From positions 282,955-346,954 of the forward strand of contig NZ_BSTQ01000009.1 of NCBI RefSeq assembly GCF_030269605.1: 64,000 nt of DNA, given 5' to 3'. Numbering within the stretch: the first letter of the stretch is position 1; every line of letters starts with the position of its first letter. Below, piece after piece: positions 24,328-34,631 of this stretch. Under the pieces are notes generated by a model that was not told where the DNA came from, did not search any database, and worked only from the letters and a program-made list of their open reading frames with translations. The translations under genes and the position numbers were made by a program. The DNA is from Lentzea sp. NBRC 105346 (lineage in GTDB: Bacteria; Actinomycetota; Actinomycetes; Mycobacteriales; Pseudonocardiaceae).

Positions 24328-25980
24328 TTACTTGGCGTCCGCGTAGGACTCGACTGGGACTGCGCGCATGGGGAAGCGGACCTGCGTGTCGCCGAACAGG
24401 AGTCTGGTTGCTTCGCGCGCCGCGCTCGTGATGGCGTCGCACGCCGCCTCCGCGGCAGGGGCTGGGCAGTGGACCAGGACCTCGTCGTGCTGGAAGAACA
24501 CCAGGTGCGCGTCCGGGGGTAGGTGGGTGCGGAGGACGGCTAGTAGGGCGGCGGTCCAGTCCGCCGCGCTCGCCTGGACTACGAAGTTGCGGGTGAAGCG
24601 GCCCCAGTTGCGCGCGGCCTGGCGGGAGCGGGCGGCCGAGTCGCCGGCGTCGTCTGCGGCGCCGGTCAGTTCGCGCCACGCGTCCGATGGGGTTGGAGAG
24701 GTTCGGCCCAGGCGGGAGCGGACCATGCGGCCCTGTTCCCCTGCCTGGGCGGCGGACTCCACGTAGCCGACCGCCGAAGGGAAGCGGCGGCGTAGTACTG
24801 CTAGCAGCGGGCCGGCCTCGCCGCTGGTGCCGCCGTACATCGCTGACAGCATGGCGATTTTGGCCTTGGGGCGTTCGCCTTGGAACGAGTCGCTGGCGAT
24901 TGCGGCGTAGAGGTCGTCGTCGCCGCACGCCTCGGCCAGGCGTTGGTCGCCGGAAAGTGCTGCCAGCACACGGGGTTCCAGTTGGGCGGCGTCGGCGGCC
25001 ACTAGAAGGTGGCCTGGGTCTGCTCGGATCGCTGTGCGGAGGATGCGCGGGATCTGCAGGGCCGCGCCGCCGTTCGACGCCCAGCGGCCGGAGACGACCC
25101 CGCCCACTACGTACTCCGGGCGGAACCTGCCATCGGACACCCACGCGTCCAGCCACGACCAGCCGTGCGCGGTCCACAGGCGCTGGAGTTCCTTGTACTC
25201 CAGCAAAGGTGCCACGGCCGGGTGGTCCAGGGAACGCAGCACCCACGCTCGCGCCGACGGGATGTCGATGCCCTCCCAGGCGAACGCCTGCACGATCGAG
25301 CCGGGGGCGTCCGGGTTCACCGCGCGACCGCCGAACGCCGCGACGATGCGGTCGGCCAGGGCTGCCAGTTTGCGGGGGCGTACGCCGGGCGGTGTGCGTG
25401 GGCCGAGTAGGTCCTCCAGGAGCGAAAGATGCACGTCCTCTCGCCACGGGAGGCCGTGGAAGGTCATCTCGCATGCGGCCAGCCAGCTTGCGCAGTCTGC
25501 GGCGACCAGCAAGCGCAGTTGGTCGAACAACGGGTTTGCTTGCTGGGCACCGAAAACCCGGCCCACCGCGTCCAGTGGGTCTACACCTCCAGGCAATGAA
25601 GCGGGAACAGGCTCGAACAGGGTGGGTTGCGCGTCGCGCTTGCGTGGGCCGGCGTCGGGTGGTGGGGGTAGGCCCAGTACGCGGGCGATGGCGGCTGGGA
25701 GTTCGCGCGGTTCACGGTGGCGGCCGGCGTGGGCCAGGAGTAGGCCCTCGGTCAACGTCAGGTCGTGGCAGCGCTCTACGCGCACGCCGGCCGCCAGTAG
25801 GTCCGGGTACACCTCCGGCGTCGACGCCCACACCCATCTGGGTTTGTGCAGACGCTCCATCGAGGACACGGCTGCGGGCAGGTCGGCAGTCTCGACGACC
25901 GGGCCGGCGGGGGACCCGTCCTCCGAGATCTTGCGCAACCGGCCTGCGGAGTCCGCTTCCGGAACGAGGGCTATCAGCAC
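24328..25980 (-). CDS. DNA polymerase I-like protein (actinobacterial 3'-5' exonuclease/polymerase type)
   Basis: 550 residues, GTG start at 25980. The N-terminal half is a degenerate 3'-5' exonuclease-like domain. The polymerase half shows motif A AADAAQLEPRVLAALSGD near residue 340, motif B region KAKIAMLSAMYGG, and motif C LVFFQHDEVLVHCP near 505 with the catalytic HDE. It is smaller than PolA (about 900) and lacks a 5' nuclease, matching the second polA-like gene of many actinobacteria. A damage-type promoter whose -10 lies 7 bases upstream of the GTG suggests a leaderless, DNA-damage-induced transcript. It may also be reached from the upstream ArsR-like gene. Confidence 0.88.
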   Translation of the reverse strand: MLIALVPEADSAGRLRKISEDGSPAGPVVETADLPAAVSSMERLHKPRWVWASTPEVYPDLLAAGVRVERCHDLTLTEGLLLAHAGRHREPRELPAAIARVLGLPPPPDAGPRKRDAQPTLFEPVPASLPGGVDPLDAVGRVFGAQQANPLFDQLRLLVAADCASWLAACEMTFHGLPWREDVHLSLLEDLLGPRTPPGVRPRKLAALADRIVAAFGGRAVNPDAPGSIVQAFAWEGIDIPSARAWVLRSLDHPAVAPLLEYKELQRLWTAHGWSWLDAWVSDGRFRPEYVVGGVVSGRWASNGGAALQIPRILRTAIRADPGHLLVAADAAQLEPRVLAALSGDQRLAEACGDDDLYAAIASDSFQGERPKAKIAMLSAMYGGTSGEAGPLLAVLRRRFPSAVGYVESAAQAGEQGRMVRSRLGRTSPTPSDAWRELTGAADDAGDSAARSRQAARNWGRFTRNFVVQASAADWTAALLAVLRTHLPPDAHLVFFQHDEVLVHCPAPAAEAACDAITSAAREATRLLFGDTQVRFPMRAVPVESYADAK

Positions 25981-26228
25981 GCTCCGATTGTGTCGGAGGG
26001 GTCTGACAATTTCGGGACGGAGCCATGGAGCAGTGAGAAGAAGCTCGGACCGGAGGGCGTCAGCAAGGAGAAACCCGAGGAGTCACGCGCCCACGGACCG
26101 GGCACTCCGGGCACCGTGAGCGGCCACGGCGGCTCGTCCGGGAACATGAGGTCGAGCAGGTGCAGCACACCCGACGAGTCGGCCACCAGCTGCCAGCGGC
26201 CGTCCGGCGACTCCGAGATCTCAAACAT
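25974..26228 (-). CDS. small hypothetical protein (84 aa) between regulator and polymerase
   Basis: ATG at 26228 overlaps the stop of the ArsR-like gene by 8 bases, and its own stop overlaps the polymerase start by 7 bases. It has two short repeats like beta-propeller blades (SPDGRWQLVADSSGVLHLLD and WARDSSGFSLLTPSGPSFFS). No signal peptide or membrane segment. The last 15 codons coincide with the polymerase promoter element. The tight overlaps support a real gene; the family is unknown. Confidence 0.6.
   Translation of the reverse strand: MFEISESPDGRWQLVADSSGVLHLLDLMFPDEPPWPLTVPGVPGPWARDSSGFSLLTPSGPSFFSLLHGSVPKLSDPSDTIGAC
25987..26009 (-). promoter_or_regulatory. PafBC-type promoter candidate of the DNA polymerase gene
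   Basis: Read leftward: TTGTCAGAC, 8 bases, CACAAT. The -35 element agrees with TTGTCRGTG in 7 of 9 positions; the -10 keeps the A at position 2 and T at 6 of TAnnnT. The expected transcription start coincides with the GTG of the polymerase gene. The wider block GTCCCGAAATTGTCAGACCC is identical to the one upstream of the gene at 51016-51639. Confidence 0.55.
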
Positions 26229-26802
26229 CGGTGGCCTCCGGCATACGCAACGGGATCAACGCCTGCTGAGCCATCACCGGAACCGTCCCCGGACGGCGCC
26301 GAGACGGACGGCCCAGCTCCATGTACGGCTCGAACACCGCGTGGAGCTTCTGCTTCAGCTCCGCGGTCTCGGCGGCGGTCAGATGCACGGTGGCCCACGA
26401 CCGTCCGACCGCCTCGCGCCACTCCGGTGGGTACTGGTCGCGTGTACGCAGATATGACGCCACGGCGTCGCGGAAGGTCTGCATCTCGATCTCGTCGAGG
26501 GCGCGCAACGCCGGCATCGACTCCTCGTCGAGCGTGTCGGACTTGATCTGAGTGATCTCCTCGACCACCTGCCACGGGCGCTGCCTGCCCACCCCACCAG
26601 CGGCTTCCTCGACGAACCCGTGCCGCGCCAGCAGCCGCAGGTGGAACGAGCAGTTGGCGGGCGTCGTCTCCAACCGCGCAGCCGCCTCGGTGGCCGTGAG
26701 CGGGCCCTCCGTCTCGAGAAGCGCGATGAGCCGCACCCGCAACGGGTGGCTCATCGCGCGCAAGTCCTGGGCCGTCAGGACGCGAGCCTTATCGAAAGAC
26801 AT
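26221..26802 (-). CDS. ArsR-like winged-helix regulator
   Basis: 193 residues from ATG 26802 (an open frame to 26838 lies upstream). The HTH region at residues 10-80 reads AMSHPLRVRLIALLETEGPLTATEAAARLETTPANCSFHLRLLARHGFVEEA, an ArsR fold without the Cys ligands of metal sensors. The C-terminal half is helical, with PPEWREAVGRSWATVHLTAAETAELKQKLHAVFEPYMEL, like HTH_20-type regulators in actinobacteria. A TTTCGAAA palindrome overlaps its start. It is first in a likely three-gene unit with the small protein and the polymerase gene. Confidence 0.8.
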   Translation of the reverse strand: MSFDKARVLTAQDLRAMSHPLRVRLIALLETEGPLTATEAAARLETTPANCSFHLRLLARHGFVEEAAGGVGRQRPWQVVEEITQIKSDTLDEESMPALRALDEIEMQTFRDAVASYLRTRDQYPPEWREAVGRSWATVHLTAAETAELKQKLHAVFEPYMELGRPSRRRPGTVPVMAQQALIPLRMPEATDV

Positions 26803-26888
26803 GTTTCGAAAGTACTGTTGCGATACGAACCGGGTCAAGCGTGATCACGCACAGTAGCCAACGCAACGGTGGACGGGCTCCACCAGAA

Positions 26889-29504
26889 ATGATCGATCCC
26901 GTGACGTGGCAAGGAAAATTGGCCGCAGGGGCAATCCCACACGAACGTGTGGTTCAAGTACCCAACGCGACGGACAGCCCGCACTATTGTGGGGTGGATC
27001 GAGCACGAAGCGTTGCCGAACTGCTTGATGCCCGTGCGGAGGTCGTGCCGTTCCACGGCCGCTCCGCCGAGCTCGCGGAGCTGGCCGAATGGAAGAACGC
27101 CCCGCACCCGCTGGCCGCGCTGCTCGTGCACGGCCCCGCGGGTTCGGGCAAGACGCGTCTGGTCGAACAGGTCCGGAAGGACTGGGACGACGACGGCAAG
27201 AAGCTGCTCGTCATCGACGACGCGGACCGCTGGACGTGGCCCGACCTGTTCAAGGAGCTGCAGAGCTCGATCCGGGGCGGGGCGCACCGCGTGCTGCTCA
27301 CGTCCCGCACGACCGGCTGGTGGTGGTCGTCCACGCGGCAGCGCGTCGCGGACTTCGACTACGTCGTGACCGACCGGCCGCTCAGCCCGGCGCTCGACAA
27401 CCGCAAGCGCAGCTTCATGTTGGCGTGCAAGGCGTTCGCCAAGGCGCTGAGCACCGAACCGCCAACGCAGGAACCGCCGGCGATCGCCGACGAGACCGTC
27501 CTCGACCTGCACATGGCGGCGCTCACCGCGGTGCACGGCGACCCGCTGGACGTCAACCGCACGCAGCTCGTCCGTCAGCTCAAGGCGCGCGACACGGGCA
27601 CGCCACAACGGAAGCTGGCCGAGGACTACCTAGCCGTCGCGCCAACGGAGGAGAACCCCGACCTCCTCGTCCACGCCGCGACCCGGTGGCCGCAGCTGAA
27701 ACCGAAGGTCGACGAGCTGTTCACCCGCAAGGGCAAGGAACTGGTCGACGAGGTCGACATCTCCACCCTGCGCGCGCTCGCCGGCATCGCCGGCCTGCCC
27801 GCGCTGGAACAGGTCGCCAGGCGCGTCTTCGCCGACGAGAACTTCGCGCTGGACGCACTGCCGTCGATGATCACGAAACGGCTCCTCGACCACACCCTGA
27901 AGCACAGCGAGGACCTGCTCGAACAGGCCGAGATGTGGGGCAACCTCAGCGCCCGCACCGCGATCGCCGGGCTGCGCGAGGAGGCCGCCGACGCGTCATA
28001 TGAAGAGGTCGACGCCTACCGCAAGCTCGCCGAGCAGGACCCGGAGAACCGCGCGCTGCTCGCCGACGCGCTGGGCGACCTGAGCCTGCGGCTGATCGCC
28101 CTGGAACGCAACGACGAGGTCCTGAAGACGTCGGAGGAGGCGATCGAACTCTGGAAGCGGATCGCCGAGGAGGACCCGGAGACGCTGCCGCAGCTCGCCG
28201 CCGCGATGGAGCAGATCAGCTACCGGTACGCCGCGCTCGGCATGCCGGACGAGGCGGTCGACGCGATCAGCCGCGCCGCGGTGATGTTCCAGGGACTGGC
28301 GGAGATGTACCCGGCGCTCTTCCGGGTGGACTTCGCCCGCGTCGCGAGCGCGTTGGCCAGGCGGCTGTTCACGGTCGGACGTAAGGAAGAGGCCGCCGAC
28401 GCCGTGGAGCTGTCGCTGGCCCACTGGCGCGAGGCGACCCACACCGATCCGCGCTACGAACCCGAACTCGCCCGCAACCTCGCGCTGGCCGGCCGCATCC
28501 TCGCCGACTTCGGACGACCCGAGACAGCCGCCGAGGCCGTGGCCGAGGCGATCGAGGTGTTCCGCAGGCTGGCACCGGCGAACCCCGAGTTCACCAGGGA
28601 GCTCGCGGACGCGGTCATGCGGCACAGCCAGCTGCTCGACGAGACCGGTCACATCTCCGAGGCACCGCTGGTCGCCGAGGAGGCCGTCGTGCTGTGGCGG
28701 GAGCTCGCGACGGATGCCGAGGGACGTGCCGGGCTCGCCACGGCGTTGCACAACGTTGTTCTGGTGACGCGAAACTACGACGTGGAGATCGCCGCGGCCA
28801 CGGAGTGCATGGAGCTGCTGAAGGAGCTCGCGGCCGAGGACACCGTGCGCTACCAGGTGAACTACGCGCGCGCGATCGCCCAGCACACCGAGCTGCTGCT
28901 GATCGGCGAACGGGACGACGAGGCCGACGCCCAGACCGCCCGGCTGCTGGAAATCTGCAAAACCCTGCCGCAGCAGCTGATCGGGGTCTACGGGCCCAGC
29001 CTCGCCGGATCACTGCACACGCTCGGCCGGGCGCTGTCCGAGCTGGAACATCACGACCAGGCGATCGCGGTGGCCGAACAGGTCATCGAGATCTGGCGAA
29101 GCCTGCGGCACCGCAACCCCGCGGCGCACATCGGGGCCGTGCACCAGCTCGCGCTCAACCTCCGCGGCGCGGAACGGTTCGAGGCATCACGCGAGGCGGC
29201 GCACTTCGCGATCGTGTTGTGGCACATGACGAAACCACGCGAAGAGCTGCACAAGACCGCGTCGTACGGCGACGTGCTCGCGGTCTACGCCCGGCTGTGC
29301 GCGGAGACGCGGTACGAACTGGAGAACGCGCTGGCGCTCGCGCACCAGGCGGTACAGATCATGCGCGGCCTGAAGAACGAAGCGCTGAAGCTCGAACTTG
29401 CCGTCGAAAGCCTCAACACCGTTGTCGAGGCCTTCGACGATCGCGAGGAGGCGAAGAAACGCCTCGAAGCACTAGTCAGTTCGTCGTCAGCAGCGAACGC
29501 ATGA
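26889..29504 (+). CDS. STAND-type ATPase with C-terminal TPR array
   Basis: About 871 residues from ATG 26889; a GTG at 26841 or GTG near 26949 are alternatives and no ribosome site is decisive. Lead-in AELLDARAEVVPFHGRSAELAELAEW is typical for actinobacterial STAND proteins, then Walker A HGPAGSGKTRLVEQ and Walker B KLLVIDDADRW, with sensor-like RVLLTSRT. About 12 TPR-like units fill the rest (ADALGDLSLRLIALERNDEVLKTSEEAIELWKRIAEEDPE). STAND-TPR proteins act as signal-dependent switches in regulation or in anti-phage conflict systems. No N-terminal effector domain is present, so its output is unclear. The 3' end overlaps the convergent putB gene by 29 bases. Confidence 0.8.
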   Translation: MIDPVTWQGKLAAGAIPHERVVQVPNATDSPHYCGVDRARSVAELLDARAEVVPFHGRSAELAELAEWKNAPHPLAALLVHGPAGSGKTRLVEQVRKDWDDDGKKLLVIDDADRWTWPDLFKELQSSIRGGAHRVLLTSRTTGWWWSSTRQRVADFDYVVTDRPLSPALDNRKRSFMLACKAFAKALSTEPPTQEPPAIADETVLDLHMAALTAVHGDPLDVNRTQLVRQLKARDTGTPQRKLAEDYLAVAPTEENPDLLVHAATRWPQLKPKVDELFTRKGKELVDEVDISTLRALAGIAGLPALEQVARRVFADENFALDALPSMITKRLLDHTLKHSEDLLEQAEMWGNLSARTAIAGLREEAADASYEEVDAYRKLAEQDPENRALLADALGDLSLRLIALERNDEVLKTSEEAIELWKRIAEEDPETLPQLAAAMEQISYRYAALGMPDEAVDAISRAAVMFQGLAEMYPALFRVDFARVASALARRLFTVGRKEEAADAVELSLAHWREATHTDPRYEPELARNLALAGRILADFGRPETAAEAVAEAIEVFRRLAPANPEFTRELADAVMRHSQLLDETGHISEAPLVAEEAVVLWRELATDAEGRAGLATALHNVVLVTRNYDVEIAAATECMELLKELAAEDTVRYQVNYARAIAQHTELLLIGERDDEADAQTARLLEICKTLPQQLIGVYGPSLAGSLHTLGRALSELEHHDQAIAVAEQVIEIWRSLRHRNPAAHIGAVHQLALNLRGAERFEASREAAHFAIVLWHMTKPREELHKTASYGDVLAVYARLCAETRYELENALALAHQAVQIMRGLKNEALKLELAVESLNTVVEAFDDREEAKKRLEALVSSSSAANA

Positions 29505-30399
29505 AGAACGCGACGTTCGCGGGACGCTCGGCGAGCCGGCGCATGAAGTAGCCGTACCACTCGTCGCCGTAGGGCACGTACACGCGCATCCGGTTGCCCG
29601 CGGCGGCGATGCGGCGCTGCTCGTCGGGCCGGATGCCGTAGAGCATCTGGAACTCGTACGAGTCCAGCGACCGGCCCTGAGCCAGCTCGGCCGCGATCGC
29701 GATCAACCGCGGGTCGTGTGAGGCGACCATCGGGTAACCGGAACCGGCCATCAGGATCTTCAGGCAGCGCACGTACGACATGTCCACTTCGGACTTGTCC
29801 TGGTACGCCACGGAAGCCGGCTCCTGGTAGGCGCCCTTGCACAGCCGCACGCGCGAGCCCTCGTACGCGAGGTCGCGGCAGTCCTGCTCGGTGCGGTGCA
29901 GGTAGGCCTGCAGCACCGCGCCGACCCACGGGAAGTCCACGCGCAGGTCGCGCAGGATGCCCAGCGTCGAGTCGGTGGTGGTGTGGTCCTCCATGTCCAG
30001 CGTCACCGTCGTGCCGGTCACCGCCGCCGCGGAACAGATGCGGCGCGCGTTCTCCAGCGCGATCTTCTCGCCGTCGATCGGCAGGAACTGGCCCACCGCC
30101 GACAGCTTCACCGACACCTCGGCGCCCGAGGTCAGCCCACGGCTTTCCAGGCGCCCCAACAGCTTCAGGTACGCCTCGACGGTCGCGGTCGCCTGCTCGG
30201 CGTCGGCCGTGTCCTCACCGAGGTGGTCCAGCGTGACGAGCCGGCCGTCCGCGAGCACCTCCGCGGTGGTCCGGATCGCGGACTCGACGTCCTCACCCGC
30301 GACGAACCGGTCGACGACGGGCTTGGTCAGCGGAGAGGACTCGACGACCTTGCGGGCGCAGGAGGAACGCGCCGCCATCAGCAGGGTGCTGCGCAGCAT
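29476..30399 (-). CDS. putB: proline dehydrogenase
   Basis: 307 residues, the length of monofunctional bacterial PRODH. It oxidises proline to pyrroline-5-carboxylate with FAD and passes electrons to quinone. The barrel signatures are DMEDHTTTDSTLGILRDL, RLCKGAYQEP near residue 190, EFQMLYGIRPDEQRR near 250, and the substrate-binding YVPYGDEWYGYFMRRLAERPAN at the C-terminus. It starts 2 bases after the stop of pruA, so the two are co-transcribed and likely pass the intermediate. Regulation by the adjacent PucR protein is inferred. Confidence 0.95.
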   Translation of the reverse strand: MLRSTLLMAARSSCARKVVESSPLTKPVVDRFVAGEDVESAIRTTAEVLADGRLVTLDHLGEDTADAEQATATVEAYLKLLGRLESRGLTSGAEVSVKLSAVGQFLPIDGEKIALENARRICSAAAVTGTTVTLDMEDHTTTDSTLGILRDLRVDFPWVGAVLQAYLHRTEQDCRDLAYEGSRVRLCKGAYQEPASVAYQDKSEVDMSYVRCLKILMAGSGYPMVASHDPRLIAIAAELAQGRSLDSYEFQMLYGIRPDEQRRIAAAGNRMRVYVPYGDEWYGYFMRRLAERPANVAFFMRSLLTTN

Positions 30400-30401
30400 G
30401 A

Positions 30402-32030
<1,629 letters not shown>

Positions 32031-32095
32031 TGGCAACTCCCTTTCACATTCGCGGTCCCTGAAATGTAGGGCTGCGGGCAGGCGTAACCGTTGTG

Positions 32096-32124
32096 CATCT
32101 CGCCAAACTTCGCATGGCGAGATG
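32096..32124. promoter_or_regulatory. inverted-repeat operator between pruA and the PucR-type gene
   Basis: CATCTCGCCA (32096-32105) and TGGCGAGATG (32115-32124) are perfect 10-base arms around a 9-base spacer. The site lies 16 bases upstream of the regulator ATG and about 65 bases upstream of pruA. It is a strong candidate site for the PucR-family regulator. Confidence 0.6.
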
Positions 32125-32139
32125 TACGATCGGCCAACC

Positions 32140-33645
32140 ATGAGCCTGCGTCAGATCCTGATGGCCCTCGGCGACCCGCTCGTCGAGGTACGGGTGGTGC
32201 CGCACGGCCTGGAGGCCGAGGTCCGCGACGTCGTGATCATGGATCCGGACGACCCGCCGGACGTCCGGCCAGGCGACCTCGTGCTCATCATCGGTGCACG
32301 CGGCCGGGCGGCGTTGCCACTGGTCAGAGCCGCTGGACGGGCCGGTGCGGCGGCTGTCGCGGTGAAGGAGTCGACGCAACCGCTGGAGCAGGCCGCGACC
32401 GACTCCGGGGTGGCACTGCTGAGCGTCCGGCCGGAGGTCCGCTGGGAGCACCTGGAGGCGTTGGCCCGCGGCGTGCTCACCACGGCGACCGACGACGGCG
32501 AGGTCCTCGGCGACCTGTTCGCGCTCGCGCAAACGATTGCCACGCTCACCGGCGGCATCGTCAGCATCGAGGACACCGCGAGCCGCGTGCTCGCCTACTC
32601 CCGCTCGTCCGACGAGGTCGACGAGCTGCGCCGCCTCTCGATCCTCGGCCGCCAGGGGCCCGAGCCGTACCTGAAGATGCTGCGCGAGTGGGGCGTCTAC
32701 AACCTGCTGCGTTCCGGCGAGGAGGTCGTGCGCATCGACGAACGGCCCGAGCTCGGCATCCGGCGCCGCATCGCGGTCGGCATCCACGCCGGCGCGCAGC
32801 CGCTCGGCACGATCTGGGTGCAGGAAGGCGACACGCCACTGGCGGAGCAGGCCGAACGCGCGTTGCTCGGCGCGGCCCGCGTGACCGCGCTGCACCTGAT
32901 CCAGCAACGCAACCAGCCCACGTCGCGGTTCCGCGAAAACCTGCTGATGGCGTTGCTCGACGGCCGCATGGACGCCGCGACCGTGGCCGGCCAGATCGGC
33001 GCCGACCCCGCGAAACCCGCCGCGGTAGTGGTTTTCGTGCTGCGCGGCGAGGGCGGCCGCAGCGAGATCGAGCTGCGCCGCGCGGAGATGACCGGGCTGA
33101 TCTCCGTGCACGCGGCGGCGTACCGGCGCAGCGCGCTGGTCAGCGAGGCCGGCGGCCGCACCTACGTCCTGCTGCCGGATCTCGTGCCAGGAGCACAACT
33201 TCTCGGGCTCACGCGCGAGATCGTCACCACGGCGCGCCGCCACCTCGGCATCGCGGCACAGGCCGCGGTCGGATCCACGGTGTCCACTTTGGACGACGTG
33301 CGCACGTCGCGGCAGGAGGCCGACCGCGTGCTCGACGCGATGCGCCGCGACCTCGACACCGACGTCGCGACGCTCGCCGATGTGCGGTCACAGGTGCTGG
33401 TCAGCGAGACGCTGGCGTTGCTCGCGGACAACCCGCGCATCCGCGATCCGCGGATCGACGCCCTGGATCCGGAGCTGGCGAAGACGTTGCTGGTGTGGCT
33501 GGACGCGCAGGGTGACGTGCGAGCCGCCGCGGAGCAGCTGCACGTGCACCCCAACACGTTGCGGTACCGGTTGAAGCGAATCGATCTCGATCTGAACGAC
33601 CCGCTGGTCCGCTTGTTCGCCCAGCTTCAGCTGAGGATGCGGTAG
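32140..33645 (+). CDS. PucR/CdaR-type regulator of proline catabolism
   Basis: 501 residues from ATG 32140. The N-terminal PucR ligand domain runs to about 120 (RQILMALGDPLVEVRVVPHG, DVRPGDLVLIIGARG), a GGDEF-like central region (about 300-400) follows, and a C-terminal HTH_30 domain ends it: LAKTLLVWLDAQGDVRAAAEQLHVHPNTLRYRLKRI. It is divergent from pruA-putB; by analogy to proline-responsive PutR/PruR-type proteins it should activate them. An inverted repeat lies between. The C-terminus overlaps the convergent yidC gene by 19 bases. Confidence 0.9.
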   Translation: MSLRQILMALGDPLVEVRVVPHGLEAEVRDVVIMDPDDPPDVRPGDLVLIIGARGRAALPLVRAAGRAGAAAVAVKESTQPLEQAATDSGVALLSVRPEVRWEHLEALARGVLTTATDDGEVLGDLFALAQTIATLTGGIVSIEDTASRVLAYSRSSDEVDELRRLSILGRQGPEPYLKMLREWGVYNLLRSGEEVVRIDERPELGIRRRIAVGIHAGAQPLGTIWVQEGDTPLAEQAERALLGAARVTALHLIQQRNQPTSRFRENLLMALLDGRMDAATVAGQIGADPAKPAAVVVFVLRGEGGRSEIELRRAEMTGLISVHAAAYRRSALVSEAGGRTYVLLPDLVPGAQLLGLTREIVTTARRHLGIAAQAAVGSTVSTLDDVRTSRQEADRVLDAMRRDLDTDVATLADVRSQVLVSETLALLADNPRIRDPRIDALDPELAKTLLVWLDAQGDVRAAAEQLHVHPNTLRYRLKRIDLDLNDPLVRLFAQLQLRMR

Positions 33646-34244
33646 AGCATCGCCCGTTCCGCGAACGTCCACGTGGTCGTGGTGAGCAGGTACAACCCCG
33701 CCGCCAGCGGCAGCCACGCGGCGACCAGCACCGTGGCGAAGGGCATGACCCGCAGGAACTTCGCGAACGGCACCGGCGGCGCCTCCGGATCCTGTTGCGC
33801 CTTCTGCCAGCGCACGGTCAGCCACGCGACCACGGCCAGCAAAGCGAACAGCACCAGGAACACCCACGCGTAGCCGTTGGTGAAGTGGATGCCGAGCGAG
33901 AAGCCGAACAACTGTCCGTCCAGCAGCGGGTTCGGTGTCGTGACCAGGCGGTACATCACCATGAAGAACGGGATTGTGGCGAGCATCGGCAGGATGCCCG
34001 CGAACATAGAGACGCCGTTCTTCTTGTAGACCTTCTGGGTTTCCTCGGTGAGTTTGGTGAGGTCCTTGCCGTACTTCTTGTTGAGCTTGCGGATCTCCGG
34101 GGCGAGCTTGGCTTTCGCCTTCTCGCCGCGGACGGCGGCGCGGTAGAGGGGGTGCAGCAGCAGCCGCACCGCCACGGTGAACAGGACGATGGCGAGCGCG
34201 GGTGAGCCGAGCCCGGCCAGGGCTGAGCCCAGGTCGTGGAACAC
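33627..34244 (-). CDS. yidC: YidC/Oxa1-family membrane insertase
   Basis: 205 residues, shorter than the main YidC and without its long N-terminal domain, as in YidC2/Oxa1-type paralogs. ALAIVLFTVAVRLLLHPLYRAAVRGEKAKAKLAPEIRKLNKKYGKD is the typical first helix plus cytosolic coiled loop, with the conserved Arg in the first helix. Then LPMLATIPFFMVMYRLV and the following helices. It would insert membrane proteins. It is followed upstream by a DUF6412 gene, a pairing that I know from other actinobacteria. It is not near rnpA/rpmH, so it is the accessory copy. Confidence 0.9.
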   Translation of the reverse strand: MFHDLGSALAGLGSPALAIVLFTVAVRLLLHPLYRAAVRGEKAKAKLAPEIRKLNKKYGKDLTKLTEETQKVYKKNGVSMFAGILPMLATIPFFMVMYRLVTTPNPLLDGQLFGFSLGIHFTNGYAWVFLVLFALLAVVAWLTVRWQKAQQDPEAPPVPFAKFLRVMPFATVLVAAWLPLAAGLYLLTTTTWTFAERAMLYRILS

Positions 34245-34284
34245 GGTTTGGTTCTCCGTCTTGAGTTGGGATGTGGGCGAGGAA

Positions 34285-34569
34285 TCAGCCCTGGCATCCC
34301 GGTGCTCGTGGACGGGGACGACCCGCGGCGTCGGGGTCGCGGAGACGGAGTTGGGCGGCGCGTTCGGCGCGTTCGCGCAACGAGAGCGAGCGGACCCGCT
34401 GCGGCGTGGCCTGCGGCAGGCGCGGGGCCACGACCAGCACGATCACGGCCATGGCGGCCACTGCGGCGATCAGCTCGGCCGGGTTGTGGAAGAACGTGAA
34501 GGCGAACACGCCGGGCAGGAACACGGCCAGCAGCAACTGCCAGCGCATCCTGTTCTCCGGTCGCATCAC
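34285..34569 (-). CDS. DUF6412-type small membrane protein
   Basis: 94 residues, starting at ATG-ATG 34569; Met at residue 8 (MRWQLLLAVF) is an alternative start. Two hydrophobic segments (WQLLLAVFLPGVFAFTFF and LIAAVAAMAVIVLVVAPRLP) are followed by a basic tail (RVRSLSLRERAERAAQLRLRDPDAAGRPRPRAPG). The layout and the yidC neighbour fit DUF6412. The role is unknown, possibly assisting the insertase. The gene begins 40 bases before yidC and a long palindrome lies upstream of it. Confidence 0.7.
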   Translation of the reverse strand: MMRPENRMRWQLLLAVFLPGVFAFTFFHNPAELIAAVAAMAVIVLVVAPRLPQATPQRVRSLSLRERAERAAQLRLRDPDAAGRPRPRAPGCQG

Positions 34570-34585
34570 AATCCCGAGGCTACAG

Positions 34586-34631
34586 GTCGTGAGTGTTTTC
34601 CGTCGTCATAGCGACGGAAAACACTCACGAC
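34586..34631. repeat. palindromic repeat family P, copy 1 (GTGAGTGTTTTCCGTCG)
   Basis: Perfect 20-base arms (34586-34605 and 34612-34631) with a 6-base loop. Related copies are at 44190-44241 and 57081-57128. It includes the stop codon of the kinase-like gene and precedes the DUF6412 gene, so it may terminate the upstream transcript. Confidence 0.75.

Noticed and set aside
23545..25474. Long minus-strand frames in the G-rich region and across the polymerase gene
   Set aside because: Pro/Thr/Arg-rich low-complexity translations without signal or domain, arising from strong base skew.
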